From Microbacterium schleiferi (GTDB lineage Bacteria; Actinomycetota; Actinomycetes; Actinomycetales; Microbacteriaceae): DNA of 64,000 bases. How positions within the stretch are numbered: the first letter of the stretch is position 1; every line of letters begins with the position of its first letter. The position numbers and the translations under genes are program-made. Below are positions 33,599 through 43,300 of the stretch, piece after piece. The notes below the pieces were generated by a model. That model did not search any database and had not been told where the DNA came from. It saw nothing but the letters and a program-made list of their open reading frames with translations. The DNA lies in NCBI RefSeq assembly GCF_020781975.1, contig NZ_JAJGNI010000001.1, positions 124,001-188,000 on the forward strand, given 5' to 3'.

Positions 33599-35514
33599 GC
33601 GCGGTCACGGGTTCGCAAGTCGAGCACGTCGACCTCGACGACGACGATGATGACGATGACCGGCCGTGGTACCGGAGCCCGAGCGTTCTGATTCCGATCG
33701 CCTCCGGCGTCGCGTTCGCCGCCGGCCTGGTCTGCGAGTGGACCGGCGCGGAGACCGCGGGCCTGGTGTCGTTCTGGATCGGTCTGCTGCTGGGCGCGTA
33801 CACGTTTGTGCCGGGCGCGCTGCGTAAGCTGTTCACCAAGGGCAAGCTAGGCATCGGCCTGCTGATGACAATCAGCGCCACTGGCGCCGTGATCCTCGGC
33901 TATGTCGAGGAGGCCGCCGCGCTGGCGTTCTTGTACTCCATCGCGGAGGCGTTGGAAGACAAGGCGATGGACCGCGCCCGCGCAGGATTGCGGGCACTGT
34001 TGAAGCTGGTGCCCGACACCGCACGGGTCCAGCGCGGCGACGCCACGGTCGAGGTGGAGGCGAAGGAACTGCGCGTCGGTGACGTGCTCGTGGTCCGGCC
34101 GGGCGAGCGGATTGCCACGGACGGCATCGTGCGCGCCGGGCGGAGCAGCCTGGACACGTCGGCGATCACAGGCGAGTCGATCCCGGTCGAGGTCGAGCCC
34201 GGCACCGACGTGTCGGCCGGGTCGATCAACACCACCGGCGTCCTCGAAGTCGAGGCCACCGCCGCCGGCACCGACAACTCGCTCACCACGATCGTGGAGC
34301 TGGTCGAGCAGGCCCAGGCCGAGAAGGGCGACCGCGCCCGCCTGGCCGACCGGATCGCCCGACCCCTCGTGCCCGGGGTGATGATCCTCGCCGTGCTGGT
34401 CGGCGCGCTCGGGTCGCTGCTGAGCGGCGACCCCGAGCTGTGGATCACCCGCGCCCTGGTCGTGCTGGTCGCAGCCTCGCCATGTGCTCTGGCGATCGCC
34501 GTCCCGGTCACCGTCGTCTCTGCGATCGGCGCAGCCTCCAAGTTCGGCGTGGTCGTAAAGTCCGGGGCCGCTTTCGAGCGATTCGGTGGCATCCGCCACC
34601 TCGCCGTCGACAAGACCGGCACCCTGACTCGCAATGAGCCCACCGTGACCCGTGTCGTCACCACCGGCGCGACCAAGGATGACGTGCTGGCATGGGCAGC
34701 GAGCCTGGAAGGTCACAGCACACATCCCCTCGCCGCAGCGATCACCAACAACGCGGTTCCCGGCGCTCCGGCTGCTACCGACGTCCGCGAGACCGCGGGC
34801 CACGGCATCGTCGGCACCCTCGACGGTGCTCGTCTCGCGGTAGGGAGTCCACGCTGGCTGGACGCTGGCACGCTGGCCGACGAGGTGCAGGCGATGGAGT
34901 CCGAGGGCATGACCGTTGTGATCGTCCACCGCAACGACCAGCCCGCCGGAGCGATCGGAGTGCGGGACGAGCTGCGCCCCGAGGTTCCCGAAGTCATTGA
35001 CACACTGAACCGGCGTGGGATCGGCGTGACGATGCTCACCGGCGACAACGCCCGCACCGCCGCCGCCCTCGCCGCACAGGCCGGCATCAGCGACGTACGT
35101 GCCGAACTACGCCCCGAGGATAAGGCCACCGCTGTCGCGGAACTGTCGAAGTCGCAGCCCACCGCCATGATCGGGGACGGTATCAACGACGCCCCCGCTC
35201 TCGCAGCCGCCGACCTAGGGATCGCGATGGGAGCCAAGGGCGCCGATGCCGCCATCGAGTCCGCCGACGTCGCATTCACCGGCCACGACCTGCGCCTCAT
35301 TCCGCAGGCCCTCGCCCATGCCCGCCGCGGCCGCAATATCATCAACCAGAACGTCATACTGTCCATCGCGATCATCGCTGTCCTCCTACCGCTGGCGATC
35401 ACCGGAATCCTCGGACTTGCGGCCGTGGTGCTCGTCCACGAAATCGCGGAAGTCATCGTCATCCTCAACGGCCTCCGCGCGGCGCGGCGCACGCACCATG
35501 ACCGGGCCCGCTGA
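33595..35514 (+). CDS. Heavy-metal-translocating P1B-type ATPase
   Basis: 639 residues. Exports soft metals (Cd, Pb, Zn type) with ATP. No N-terminal HMA domain; instead residues 15-22 are eight consecutive aspartates. Domains in order: two MA/MB helices, main membrane helices, actuator (DTSAITGESIPVE), the metal-site motif SPC (295-297), phosphorylation motif DKTGTLT (Asp339), HP motif in GHSTHPLAA, and hinge MLTGDN and GDGINDAPAL. The final helix has HEIAEVIVILNG. Regulated by CmtR. The next gene overlaps by 17 bp. Confidence 0.95.
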   Translation: MSAVTGSQVEHVDLDDDDDDDDRPWYRSPSVLIPIASGVAFAAGLVCEWTGAETAGLVSFWIGLLLGAYTFVPGALRKLFTKGKLGIGLLMTISATGAVILGYVEEAAALAFLYSIAEALEDKAMDRARAGLRALLKLVPDTARVQRGDATVEVEAKELRVGDVLVVRPGERIATDGIVRAGRSSLDTSAITGESIPVEVEPGTDVSAGSINTTGVLEVEATAAGTDNSLTTIVELVEQAQAEKGDRARLADRIARPLVPGVMILAVLVGALGSLLSGDPELWITRALVVLVAASPCALAIAVPVTVVSAIGAASKFGVVVKSGAAFERFGGIRHLAVDKTGTLTRNEPTVTRVVTTGATKDDVLAWAASLEGHSTHPLAAAITNNAVPGAPAATDVRETAGHGIVGTLDGARLAVGSPRWLDAGTLADEVQAMESEGMTVVIVHRNDQPAGAIGVRDELRPEVPEVIDTLNRRGIGVTMLTGDNARTAAALAAQAGISDVRAELRPEDKATAVAELSKSQPTAMIGDGINDAPALAAADLGIAMGAKGADAAIESADVAFTGHDLRLIPQALAHARRGRNIINQNVILSIAIIAVLLPLAITGILGLAAVVLVHEIAEVIVILNGLRAARRTHHDRAR

Positions 35515-36049
35515 CAGCCGTGCGCCCGGGAGGGCGGGTGCCGTATTGAGTGCCGCCGGCCCAATTGGTGCGCGCGTGCGACCCCGACTGTTTCTGCTCG
35601 CGTTCGCCGTTGCCGCCAGTGCCGTGCTGATCGACCAAGGCACCAAAGCACTCGCCCTCGCACGGCTCAGCGAACAAGCCCGCATTCCGCTCCTCGGAGA
35701 CTTGCTCGGCCTACAACTCGCGTTCAACCCCGGCACCGTCATGTCCCTCGGATCCGGCTCAACCTGGCTGATCACCCTCATCGCGGCCGCAGCATCCGTG
35801 GGTCTGCTCCTTGCCGCCACACGCGCCCGCACCGCGGGGTGGGCCGTCGTGATCGGGCTAATCTGGGGCGGCGCGGTCGGTAACCTCCTAGATCGGCTGT
35901 TTGCTCCACCCGGATTCGGAGTGGGTCATGTCACAGACTTTCTCGCCTACGGCAACCTGTTCATCGGTAACCTCGCCGACGTCATCATCGGCATCGGCGT
36001 CGGATTCGGCCTCCTGCTATACCTCCGTCAGGGAAAGACCCGAGCATGA
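35498..36049 (+). CDS. lspA: Lipoprotein signal peptidase (accessory copy 2)
   Basis: 183 residues. Same layout as the copy at 25253: VLIDQGTKALA, LQLAFNPGTVMSL, GNLLDRLF and HVTDFLAYGNLFIGNLAD, so the two island copies are clearly paralogous. Lies inside the metal-resistance operon: it overlaps the ATPase gene by 17 bp and cadD by 4 bp. lspA genes within cadmium/zinc operons are known in other bacteria, but their role is unclear. Confidence 0.94.
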   Translation: MTGPADSRAPGRAGAVLSAAGPIGARVRPRLFLLAFAVAASAVLIDQGTKALALARLSEQARIPLLGDLLGLQLAFNPGTVMSLGSGSTWLITLIAAAASVGLLLAATRARTAGWAVVIGLIWGGAVGNLLDRLFAPPGFGVGHVTDFLAYGNLFIGNLADVIIGIGVGFGLLLYLRQGKTRA

Positions 36050-36654
36050 TCTTCTCCTCCGTTCTGCAGGCGATCGGGCTGTTCCTCGCGACGAACATCG
36101 ACGACATCATCGTGCTCTCTCTGTTCTTCGCCCGCGGCGCCGGGCAACGGGGAACTACAGTTCGGATCCTCGTTGGTCAGTATGTGGGATTCGCAGGTAT
36201 TCTCGGCGCCGCCGTGCTCGTATCCCTCGGCGCTGGGGCGTTTCTGCCTCCAGAGGTGATTCCCTACTTCGGGCTCATTCCGCTAGGTCTAGGGCTGTGG
36301 GCGGCTTGGCAAGCCTGGCACCGCCGACACGACGACGATGACGATGACGATGAGAGCAAGATCGAAGGCAAGAAGGTCGCTGTCTGGGCCGTGGCTGGAG
36401 TCACCTTCGCTAACGGTGGGGACAACATCGGCGTCTACGTTCCCGTCTTCCTCAGCGTGGGGCCCGCTGCCGTCGTCGCATACTGCGTTGTGTTCCTCGT
36501 GTTCGTTGCAGTGCTGGTGGTCGTGGCCAAGTTCATTGCCACGCGACGTCCGATCGCGGAGATCCTGGAACGTTGGGAGCACATCTTGTTCCCTCTCGTT
36601 CTTATCGGGCTTGGCATCTTCATCCTGATCAGCGGGGGAGCATTCGGGCTCTGA
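36046..36654 (+). CDS. cadD: CadD family cadmium resistance transporter
   Basis: 202 residues, about five to six membrane segments. CadD features: AIGLFLATNIDDIIVLSLFFA at the N-terminus, FANGGDNIGVYVPVF after the loop, and the C-terminal GLGIFILISGG. The cytoplasmic loop holds HRRHDDDDDDDESK with seven aspartates (96-102). It mediates resistance to Cd and sometimes Zn. Last gene of the cmtR operon; the IS481 element begins about 40 bp after its stop. Confidence 0.94.
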   Translation: MIFSSVLQAIGLFLATNIDDIIVLSLFFARGAGQRGTTVRILVGQYVGFAGILGAAVLVSLGAGAFLPPEVIPYFGLIPLGLGLWAAWQAWHRRHDDDDDDDESKIEGKKVAVWAVAGVTFANGGDNIGVYVPVFLSVGPAAVVAYCVVFLVFVAVLVVVAKFIATRRPIAEILERWEHILFPLVLIGLGIFILISGGAFGL

Positions 36655-36692
36655 CACAACCGTCATGCAGGGCAATTTAGGCAGCTGCGCGT

Positions 36693-37691
36693 CTAGATGT
36701 GATGCCCAGGGAGGTTGTTGAGTCTGCTGATGGGTGCGGCGCCGATTGCGGAGTGTCGCCTGTGGTGATTGTAGAAGTGGATCCAGCCCGGCAGCGCGTT
36801 TCGGCGCTCGGTTTCTGACGGGTAGAAGCGGGCGTAGGCCCAACCGTCGGCGAGGGTCCGGTGGAATCTCTCGATCTTTCCGTTCGTCTGCGGCCGGTAG
36901 GGGCGAGTGTGCTTTGGGTGGATGTCGAGTTGCGCGCAGGCGTCGCGCCAGGCGTGGGACTTGTATGCCGAGCCGTTGTCGGACAGGACTCGCTCGACCG
37001 TGACGTTGCGGTCTTTGAACCAGGCGACGGCGCGGCGGAGCACTCCGATCGCGGTGTCAGCCTTCTCGTCGGCGCAGATCTCGACGTAGGCGACGCGGGA
37101 GTAGTCGTCGACGACGGTGTGGAGGAACGCGGTGCCCAACAGTGGGCCACGCCATTTTGAGCGTGGCGCGCCGGTGCGTTCGACGGTCGCGGACCGGTTC
37201 CGATCGCCTTGCTGTTTACCGACGTAGCGCCAGCCGCCGCCATCGGGGATGTTGCCGAACTTGGTGACATCGACGTGGATGAGCGATCCGGGGTGGTCGT
37301 GCTCGTAGCGGCGGATCGGTTCCCCGGTGACTCGGTCGATGCGGCTCAGCCGGTTGATGCGGCAGCGAGTGAGCACCGCGTGGACGGTCGAGGCCGGGAC
37401 GCCCAGCTCACCGGCGATTTGCACCGGACCGAGCCGGCGGCGCCACCGCAGTCGGACGATCTGACGGACGAGCTCGGGCGGTGTCTTGGACGGCATCGTG
37501 TGCGGGCGGCTGGACCGGTCGATCATCCCGGCCGGCCCTTCGGTGCGATACCGGGTCGCCCATTTGCGTGCGGTGATCGGCGAGACCATGAACATCTTCG
37601 CCGCGACGGTGACCGGCCAGCGCTCGTCGACGATGAGTCTGGCCAGCCGTAACCGAGCGCGTGGGGTGAGTGCAGCGTTAGCGTGGGACAC
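36693..37691 (-). CDS. IS481 family transposase
   Basis: 332 residues. An N-terminal helix-turn-helix pair (TPRARLRLARLIV, VTVAAKMFMVSPITARKWATRY) is followed by a DDE integrase core: HVDVTKFG (first Asp), VVDDYSRVAYVEI, VLSDNGSAYKS (second Asp) and the RPYRPQTNGKIERFHRT motif with the catalytic Glu. Start is the GTG at 37691. The reading frame crosses the element end, and its TAG stop (36693-36695) lies in the duplicated target TCTAGA. Confidence 0.95.
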   Translation of the reverse strand: MSHANAALTPRARLRLARLIVDERWPVTVAAKMFMVSPITARKWATRYRTEGPAGMIDRSSRPHTMPSKTPPELVRQIVRLRWRRRLGPVQIAGELGVPASTVHAVLTRCRINRLSRIDRVTGEPIRRYEHDHPGSLIHVDVTKFGNIPDGGGWRYVGKQQGDRNRSATVERTGAPRSKWRGPLLGTAFLHTVVDDYSRVAYVEICADEKADTAIGVLRRAVAWFKDRNVTVERVLSDNGSAYKSHAWRDACAQLDIHPKHTRPYRPQTNGKIERFHRTLADGWAYARFYPSETERRNALPGWIHFYNHHRRHSAIGAAPISRLNNLPGHHI

Positions 37692-37805
37692 GAAGGCCTC
37701 CTGTTGCGTGAAGCGGTTCCTTAGACAGCTCCACTTCACAACGGGAGGCCTTCCCGTGTCAGCAGATCAGGAGTGATTCACGAAGCAACGTCCCTGGGCA
37801 TCACA
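36698..37805 (-). mobile_element. Complete IS481 family insertion sequence
   Basis: 1108 bp. Ends TGTGATGCCCAGGGA (36698-36712) and its reverse complement TCCCTGGGCATCACA (37791-37805). TCTAGA flanks both sides (36692-36697 and 37806-37811), a 6-bp target duplication of the NCTAGN type used by IS481. The palindromic target makes the repeats look longer than they are. Inserted in non-coding sequence after cadD. Confidence 0.92.
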
Positions 37806-37964
37806 TCTAGACGTCATGATTGTCGCCGCTCTGAGCTACTCGACGACGCCGAGCGATTGTTCCGCCGAACGCAATTGACAAGGCTGTCCTAGCTCACCCG
37901 TTATCGTTGTCGCGGCTATAGACCTCTTCCCGTCCGACGACCGCGCCGGCGATATGGCGTGTCG

Positions 37965-38093
37965 GGCCGTGGCCGATCCCAGCTCGCGACCGGCGCGACG
38001 CTCCGCGAGCGAGAGGAACGGCATGATGACGACGCTGAGGGCGGTGATGACGATACCGAGAGTGGAGTGCTTGACGTCCACTTGGTCGATGAG
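37965..38093 (-). pseudogene. Fragment of a cation transporter (CDF-like)
   Basis: About 43 codons read LIDQVDVKHSTLGIVITALS, then VVIMPFLSLAERRAGRELGS, a pattern I associate with the membrane domain of actinobacterial CDF-type cation transporters from metal islands. It is cut at the left end of the ISL3 element (38094) and loses similarity after 37965. The stretch 37812-37964 shows nothing else recognisable. Call is tentative because only one and a half membrane helices remain. Confidence 0.5.
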
Positions 38094-39516
38094 GGCTCTT
38101 CGCAGTTGAGGGTGTAGTCGAGGTTCGCGGGTCGATTGCCGGATAGGCGTCGAGGTCTTCCAGGATGGAAGTTCCTACACTGCCCATCCGAAAGACCTCG
38201 ACGTGCTCCAAACTACCTTCGCCGCGCCCTGCCTGACCACGTTCTGCCGTCTCGACGAGCTCGGCCTCGAGGCTGTAGGTCAACATCTCGAGGCGGATCG
38301 GGCGGTGATCGAGTGCCGCGTCGTCGAGAACGATCCCTGGTGCCGGAAGTGCGGCGCGGAAGGCGTCCCGAGAGACACCGTGGTGCGTCGGCTCGCGCAT
38401 GAGCCGTTCGGGCACCGGCCCACGACACTGCTGGTCCGGGTGCGCCGCTACCGGTGCGCGCACTGCGGGAAGACGTGGCGGCAGGACACCACGAAGGCCG
38501 CCGCGCCGCGGGCGAAGATCTCGCGTGGCGGGCTCGGGTGGGCGCTGACGGCGATCGTGGTCGACCATCTCACGGTGACCCGCGCCGCGGCCGGTCTGGG
38601 GGTGTCCTGGCATACCGCGAACAGTGCGATTCTCGCCGAGGGTCGGCGTCGTCTGATCGACGCTCCCGGCCGGTTCGACGGGGTCACGACCCTGGGCGTC
38701 GATGAGCATGTCTGGCGTCACACCCGGTACGGCGACAAGTACGTGACCGTGATCATCGACCTCACGCCCGCCCGCGAGAAGACAGGCCCGGCCCAGCTGC
38801 TGGACATGGTCGAGGGCCGTTCGAAGGCCGTGTTCAAGCAGTGGCTCGCGGCACGGCCCAAGGAGTGGTCCAAGCGGATCGAGGTGGTCGCGATGGACGG
38901 GTTCAGCGGCTTCAAGACGGCCGCCGCCGAAGAGCTGCCCGACGCGGTCCCGGTGATGGATCCGTTCCATGTGGTCCGTCTCGCCGGCGATGCGCTCGAT
39001 GTGTGTCGCCGCCGCGTTCAGCAGGATCTACACGGACACCGCGGGATGAAGGGCGACCCGCTCTATCAGGCGCGCCGCACCCTGCACACCGGCGACAAGC
39101 TACTCACCGACCGGCAACGCGCTCGGCTGGAGGCGCTGTTCGCGACCGAGGAGCACGTCGAGGTCGAAGCGACCTGGGGCATCTACCAGCGCATGATCGC
39201 CGCGTATCGCGAACCCGACAAGAAGAATGGCAAGCAGATGATGCAGACCCTGATCGACGCGGTCAGCACCGGGGTTCCTGCCGCGCTCGTCGAGATCCGC
39301 AAGCTCGGCCGCACCCTCAAGCAGCGCGCCGCCGACGTGCTCGCGTTCTTCGATCGGCCCGGCACCTCGAACGGCCCAACGGAGGCGATCAACGGACGAC
39401 TTGAACACCTCCGCGGCTCCGCGCTCGGCTTCCGGAACCTCACGAACTACATCGCAAGAAGCCTGCTCGAAGCCGGAGGATTCAGACCCCAACTACACCC
39501 CTAATTCCGAAGAGCC
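38094..39516 (+). mobile_element. ISL3 family insertion sequence
   Basis: 1423 bp. Both ends begin GGCTCTTCG and continue with imperfect terminal repeats (24 of 30 positions identical, sharing GGGTGTAGT). No matching 8-bp duplication: the flanks are TCGATGAG and AGTTTCCC. The left flank is the cation transporter relic and the right flank is an IS3 orfA fragment, so sequence has been lost at one side since insertion. Confidence 0.85.
38203..39504 (+). CDS. ISL3 family transposase
   Basis: 433 residues. N-terminal zinc-binding region (CRKCGAEG and CAHCGKTW) and helix-turn-helix, then the DDE domain with GVDEHVWRH (first Asp), VVAMDGFSGFKTAAAEELPD (second Asp), VVRLAGDALD and the C-terminal DRPGTSNGPTEAINGRLEHLRGSALGFRN (Glu). 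GTG start. Intact and probably active. Confidence 0.95.
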   Translation: MLQTTFAAPCLTTFCRLDELGLEAVGQHLEADRAVIECRVVENDPWCRKCGAEGVPRDTVVRRLAHEPFGHRPTTLLVRVRRYRCAHCGKTWRQDTTKAAAPRAKISRGGLGWALTAIVVDHLTVTRAAAGLGVSWHTANSAILAEGRRRLIDAPGRFDGVTTLGVDEHVWRHTRYGDKYVTVIIDLTPAREKTGPAQLLDMVEGRSKAVFKQWLAARPKEWSKRIEVVAMDGFSGFKTAAAEELPDAVPVMDPFHVVRLAGDALDVCRRRVQQDLHGHRGMKGDPLYQARRTLHTGDKLLTDRQRARLEALFATEEHVEVEATWGIYQRMIAAYREPDKKNGKQMMQTLIDAVSTGVPAALVEIRKLGRTLKQRAADVLAFFDRPGTSNGPTEAINGRLEHLRGSALGFRNLTNYIARSLLEAGGFRPQLHP

Positions 39517-39874
39517 AGTTTCCCTCAGCCAGCTCCTTGAGCGCGGCCTTCTCCAGCTCCGCTTCCGCGAGCAGACGCTTCAGGGTCGCATTCTGCTTCT
39601 CCAGCTCCTTCAGGCGCTTTGCGTCGTCGGCCTTGAGGCCGCCGTACTGGTTCCGCCACCGGTAGTACGTCTGCTCGGACACCACGAGCTCCCGGCACAC
39701 CGCCGCGACGTCCTGACCGTCGGCGAGCATCCTGTCGGCCTGCCCGAGCTTACGGACGACCTGCTCCGGGGTGTGACGCTTCCTGCTGTTCGTCATGATC
39801 TGACCAGTCTCCCTGCCCGCGACCGCGGACAACAGGACGACTCTCATAACGACTGGACCTACGAAACGGGGTCA
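39517..39874 (-). pseudogene. IS3 family orfA remnant, truncated by ISL3
   Basis: From the ATG at 39796 the frame reads as IS3 OrfA: RKRHTPEQVVRKLGQADRML with helix-turn-helix VAAVCRELVVSEQTYYRWRN and a leucine-zipper-like KRLKELEKQNATLKRLLAEA. It stops being IS3 at LAEGN, exactly at the ISL3 right end. orfB (DDE transposase) is missing. The other IS3 end is probably at 39874, where TGACCCCG begins, next to the methyltransferase relic. Non-functional. Confidence 0.82.
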
Positions 39875-40178
39875 GCCCACCTGGGTTGCGTCGTTCATGG
39901 TCGTCTCCTTCTGCGGGTGGCCGTGTCGCGGGTGAGGACAGCAGCCCGCGGACGTTCTCGATGACGACCCACTCGGGCTGGAGCGCGTCGATGGCTGCGG
40001 CCATGTGCGCCCAGAGCCCCGAGCGCGTACCTGGCGCGAGGCCGGCGCGCTTGCCGACGGTGGACACGTCTTGGCATGGGAAGCCGCCGCTGGCGTCGAG
40101 GTCGTGCATGAAGTCTGCTCCGGCGACGGACGTCCCCGGCATCCGTGCCTCATCGAGAACTGATGCCGAGCTGGTCAC
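39875..40178 (-). pseudogene. DNA (cytosine-5) methyltransferase fragment
   Basis: About 80 residues contain motif IV, GGFPCQDVSTVGKRAGLA, and motif VI, WVVIENVRGLLSSPATRPP, of C5 methyltransferases. The catalytic Cys of PCQ is present, but the SAM-binding N-terminus and the target-recognition C-terminus are missing. The 3' side is interrupted by the IS3 remnant. Relatives occur on phages and plasmids. The stretch from here to the relaxase start (40381) shows no other gene. Confidence 0.75.
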
Positions 40179-40380
40179 CTGTCAGGTGCACGACTCCGAC
40201 ACGCGCCCGCTGCTCAACCGAGCCCCCGCTTGCCGCCGCCCGATGCCTCCATCTCCGGCCTCGGCTCCGACCGCCATCCGAGGTCACACGCCTCTTGCAG
40301 GTCGAGGTTGAGTCGGGCATTGCCGCTTCAGAAGTCACCGGGTGCGGGTGCTCACCTGCCCGGCAGGAGCGGAGGTGGGC

Positions 40381-43300
40381 ATGACGGTTTCGATGCGCGT
40401 GATGTCGGCAGGTGACGGCTACAAGTACCTGCTCAAGACCGTCGTGGCAGCCGACGGAGACCGACCGCTCTCGACGCCGCTTACCCGCTACTACATGGAG
40501 GACGGCACCCCGCCTGGTCGCTGGCTCGGCGCGGGCGTAGCGGCCCTCGGCAAGGGCGAGATTCAGGTGGGCGACCGAGTATCGGAACACCAACTCCAGC
40601 TCCTGATGGGCACAGGCTGTGATCCGATCACCGGCGACAAGCTCGGCCTGGGCTTCGCGGCATACAAGAGCCAGGAGCAGCGAATCGAAGCGCGGATCGC
40701 TGACCTCGAACCGACGATGACCCCCGGCGCCAAGGGAGAGGCCGTCGCGCAGATCGTTGCCGAGGAGACAGCCCGAAGTACACGGCGTGCTGTGGCGGGC
40801 TTCGACTTCACCTTCTCGATCCCGAAGTCCGCGAGCGTGTTGTGGGCAGTCGCCGACGCCGGGGTCCAGGCACTCATCGCCGAGGCGCATCATCGCGCGG
40901 TTGCGGAGGTGGTTGCGTTCATGGAACGCGAGGTTGCAGCCACGCGCACGGGCGCAACCGCCGGAGACGGCGCGGTTGCGCAGGTCGATGTCACCGGGCT
41001 CATCGCGACCGCCTTCGATCACTTCGACTCCCGCGCCGGCGACCCCCACCTCCACACGCACGTCGTCATCAGCAACAAGGCCAAGACCGTCCTCGATGGG
41101 AAGTGGCGCTCGCTCGACGGCAGACCCATGCACACCGCCGTCGTCGCGCTCTCCGAACTCCACGAAGCCGTGTTCGCCGACCACATGACGCGCACCTTCG
41201 GCGTCTCATGGGAGGCCCGAGAGATGGGCCGCGACCACAACCCTGCATGGGCGATCACTGGAGTGCCCGATGAACTGATCGCCGAGTTCTCTACCCGCGC
41301 GCGTCACATCAACGCCGAGACCGATCGCCTCATCGCCAAGTACGTTGCAGCGCACGGACGACGCCCGACACCAGCGGCGATCATGAAATTGCGAGCTCAA
41401 GCCACACTCGCGACTCGGCCCGAGAAGCAGGTTCGGTCCTTGGCTGACCTCACCGTCGAATGGCGGGAGCGCGCCACGAAGTCGTTGGGGCGGGATGCGA
41501 CGACGTGGGCGCGCGAGGTGACCGACAACGACAAGCCGCTCCTGCTGCGTGCCGACGACGTACCGCTCATTGTCATTGGCGAGATTGGGCGTTCGGTCGT
41601 CGAGGTGGTCGGTGAGAAGCGCTCGACCTGGCGACGCTGGAATCTCATGGCCGAGGCATCCCGGCAGACGATGGGCTGGCGCTTCGCCACCATGCACGAC
41701 CGGGAAGCCATCGTCGCCATGGTTGCCGATGCCGCCGAGTTCGCTTCGCTTCGCTTGACCCCGCCCGAACTCGGCGCCTCGCCCGTCGTGTTCCGTCGGA
41801 CCGACGGCACCTCGGTGTTCCGACCGAAGAGCTCGACCGTGTTCACCTCCGAGTCCCAGCTCGCGGCCGAGGACAGACTTCTCGAACGAGCAGCCAACCT
41901 CGGCGGGTCGACGGTGACGCTTGCCACGGTCGAGAAGATCACGCGCAGTCCCGATGCGGACGGTCGGATGCTCGGCGACGACCAAGCCGACGCCCTGACC
42001 CGGATCGCGGTGTCGGGTCGGATGCTCGACGTGCTGGTCGGTCCTGCCGGTGCGGGCAAGACCACCGCAATGAACGCGCTCCGCCGCGCCTGGGAAGCCC
42101 AGCACGGCTCCGGTTCCGTCGTCGGGCTCGCGCCGTCAGCGGTCGCCGCACAGGTCCTCGCCGACGACCTCGGAATCGCGACGGAGAACACTGCGAAGTG
42201 GTGGCAGAACCACCTGATCCACGGCACCGCGTTCGAGGCAGGCCAGCTCGTCATCATCGACGAAGCCTCCCTCGCCGGCACCCTGTCACTGGACCGCATC
42301 ACCCACCTCGCCCAAGACGCTGGCGCGAAGGTGCTGCTTGTCGGCGACTACGCCCAACTGCAATCCGTAGATGCCGGCGGCGCGTTCGCGATGATCGCTA
42401 GAGACCGGGCCGACACTCCCGAACTGGTCGACGTTCACCGCTTCACCCATGCCTGGGAGAAGACCGCCTCACTCGAGCTGCGTCACGGGCGCACAGCGGC
42501 TATCGACACTTACCTCGCCCACCAGCGCATCGCCGATGGCGACGCCGAGGCCATGACCGACGCGGCTTACAACGCATGGCGCGCCGACCGCGACGCGGGA
42601 CTCGTTTCTGTGCTGATCGCTGAAACCCACGACGACGTGACCGCGCTGAACGGTCGCGCCCGCGCCGACCTGATCCTCAACAAGACTCTGAATCCCGACC
42701 GCGAAGTCGAGCTGCGCGACGGCACCGCCGCTGGCGTCGGCGACACCATCATCACGCGACTCAACAAGCGCGAACTGCGCACCCTGGTCGGGCGGGACTG
42801 GGTACGCAACGGCGACATCTGGACCGTCACCGCCGTCGGCGACGACGGGACCATCACCATCGCACGCGACTACGGAACCGGCACCACCGTCGGCGACGAC
42901 GGAACCATCAAGGCTCGCAGGCGTGGGCGCAGGTTCGGCGGCAGCATCGTCCTCCCGGCCTCGTATGTGGCCGAGCATGTCGATCTCGGTTACGCAGTCA
43001 CCGCCTACCGCGCCCAAGGCATCACGACCGACAGTACGCACGTGTTGGTCGAACCGACCTCGACGAGGGAGACCTTCTACGTCGCTATGACCCGAGGGCG
43101 GCACGCGAACCACGCCTACGTGACTCTCGACCGCGCCGACGACCATGCCCAGCTGCACCCTGGCGACGACCCGCATGCCACCGCGCGAAGCGTGCTGTAC
43201 GGCGTTCTCCAGCACAGCGGGGCCGAACTCTCGGCGCACGAGACCATCGTCGCCGAGCAGGAACAGTGGGGCTCGATCGCCCAGCTCGCCGCCGAGTACG

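Noticed and set aside
34000..35514. Copper-specific assignment for the P-type ATPase
   Set aside because: It has SPC rather than CPC, no HMA domain, and a CmtR-type regulator, so a Cd/Pb/Zn-type pump is the better reading.
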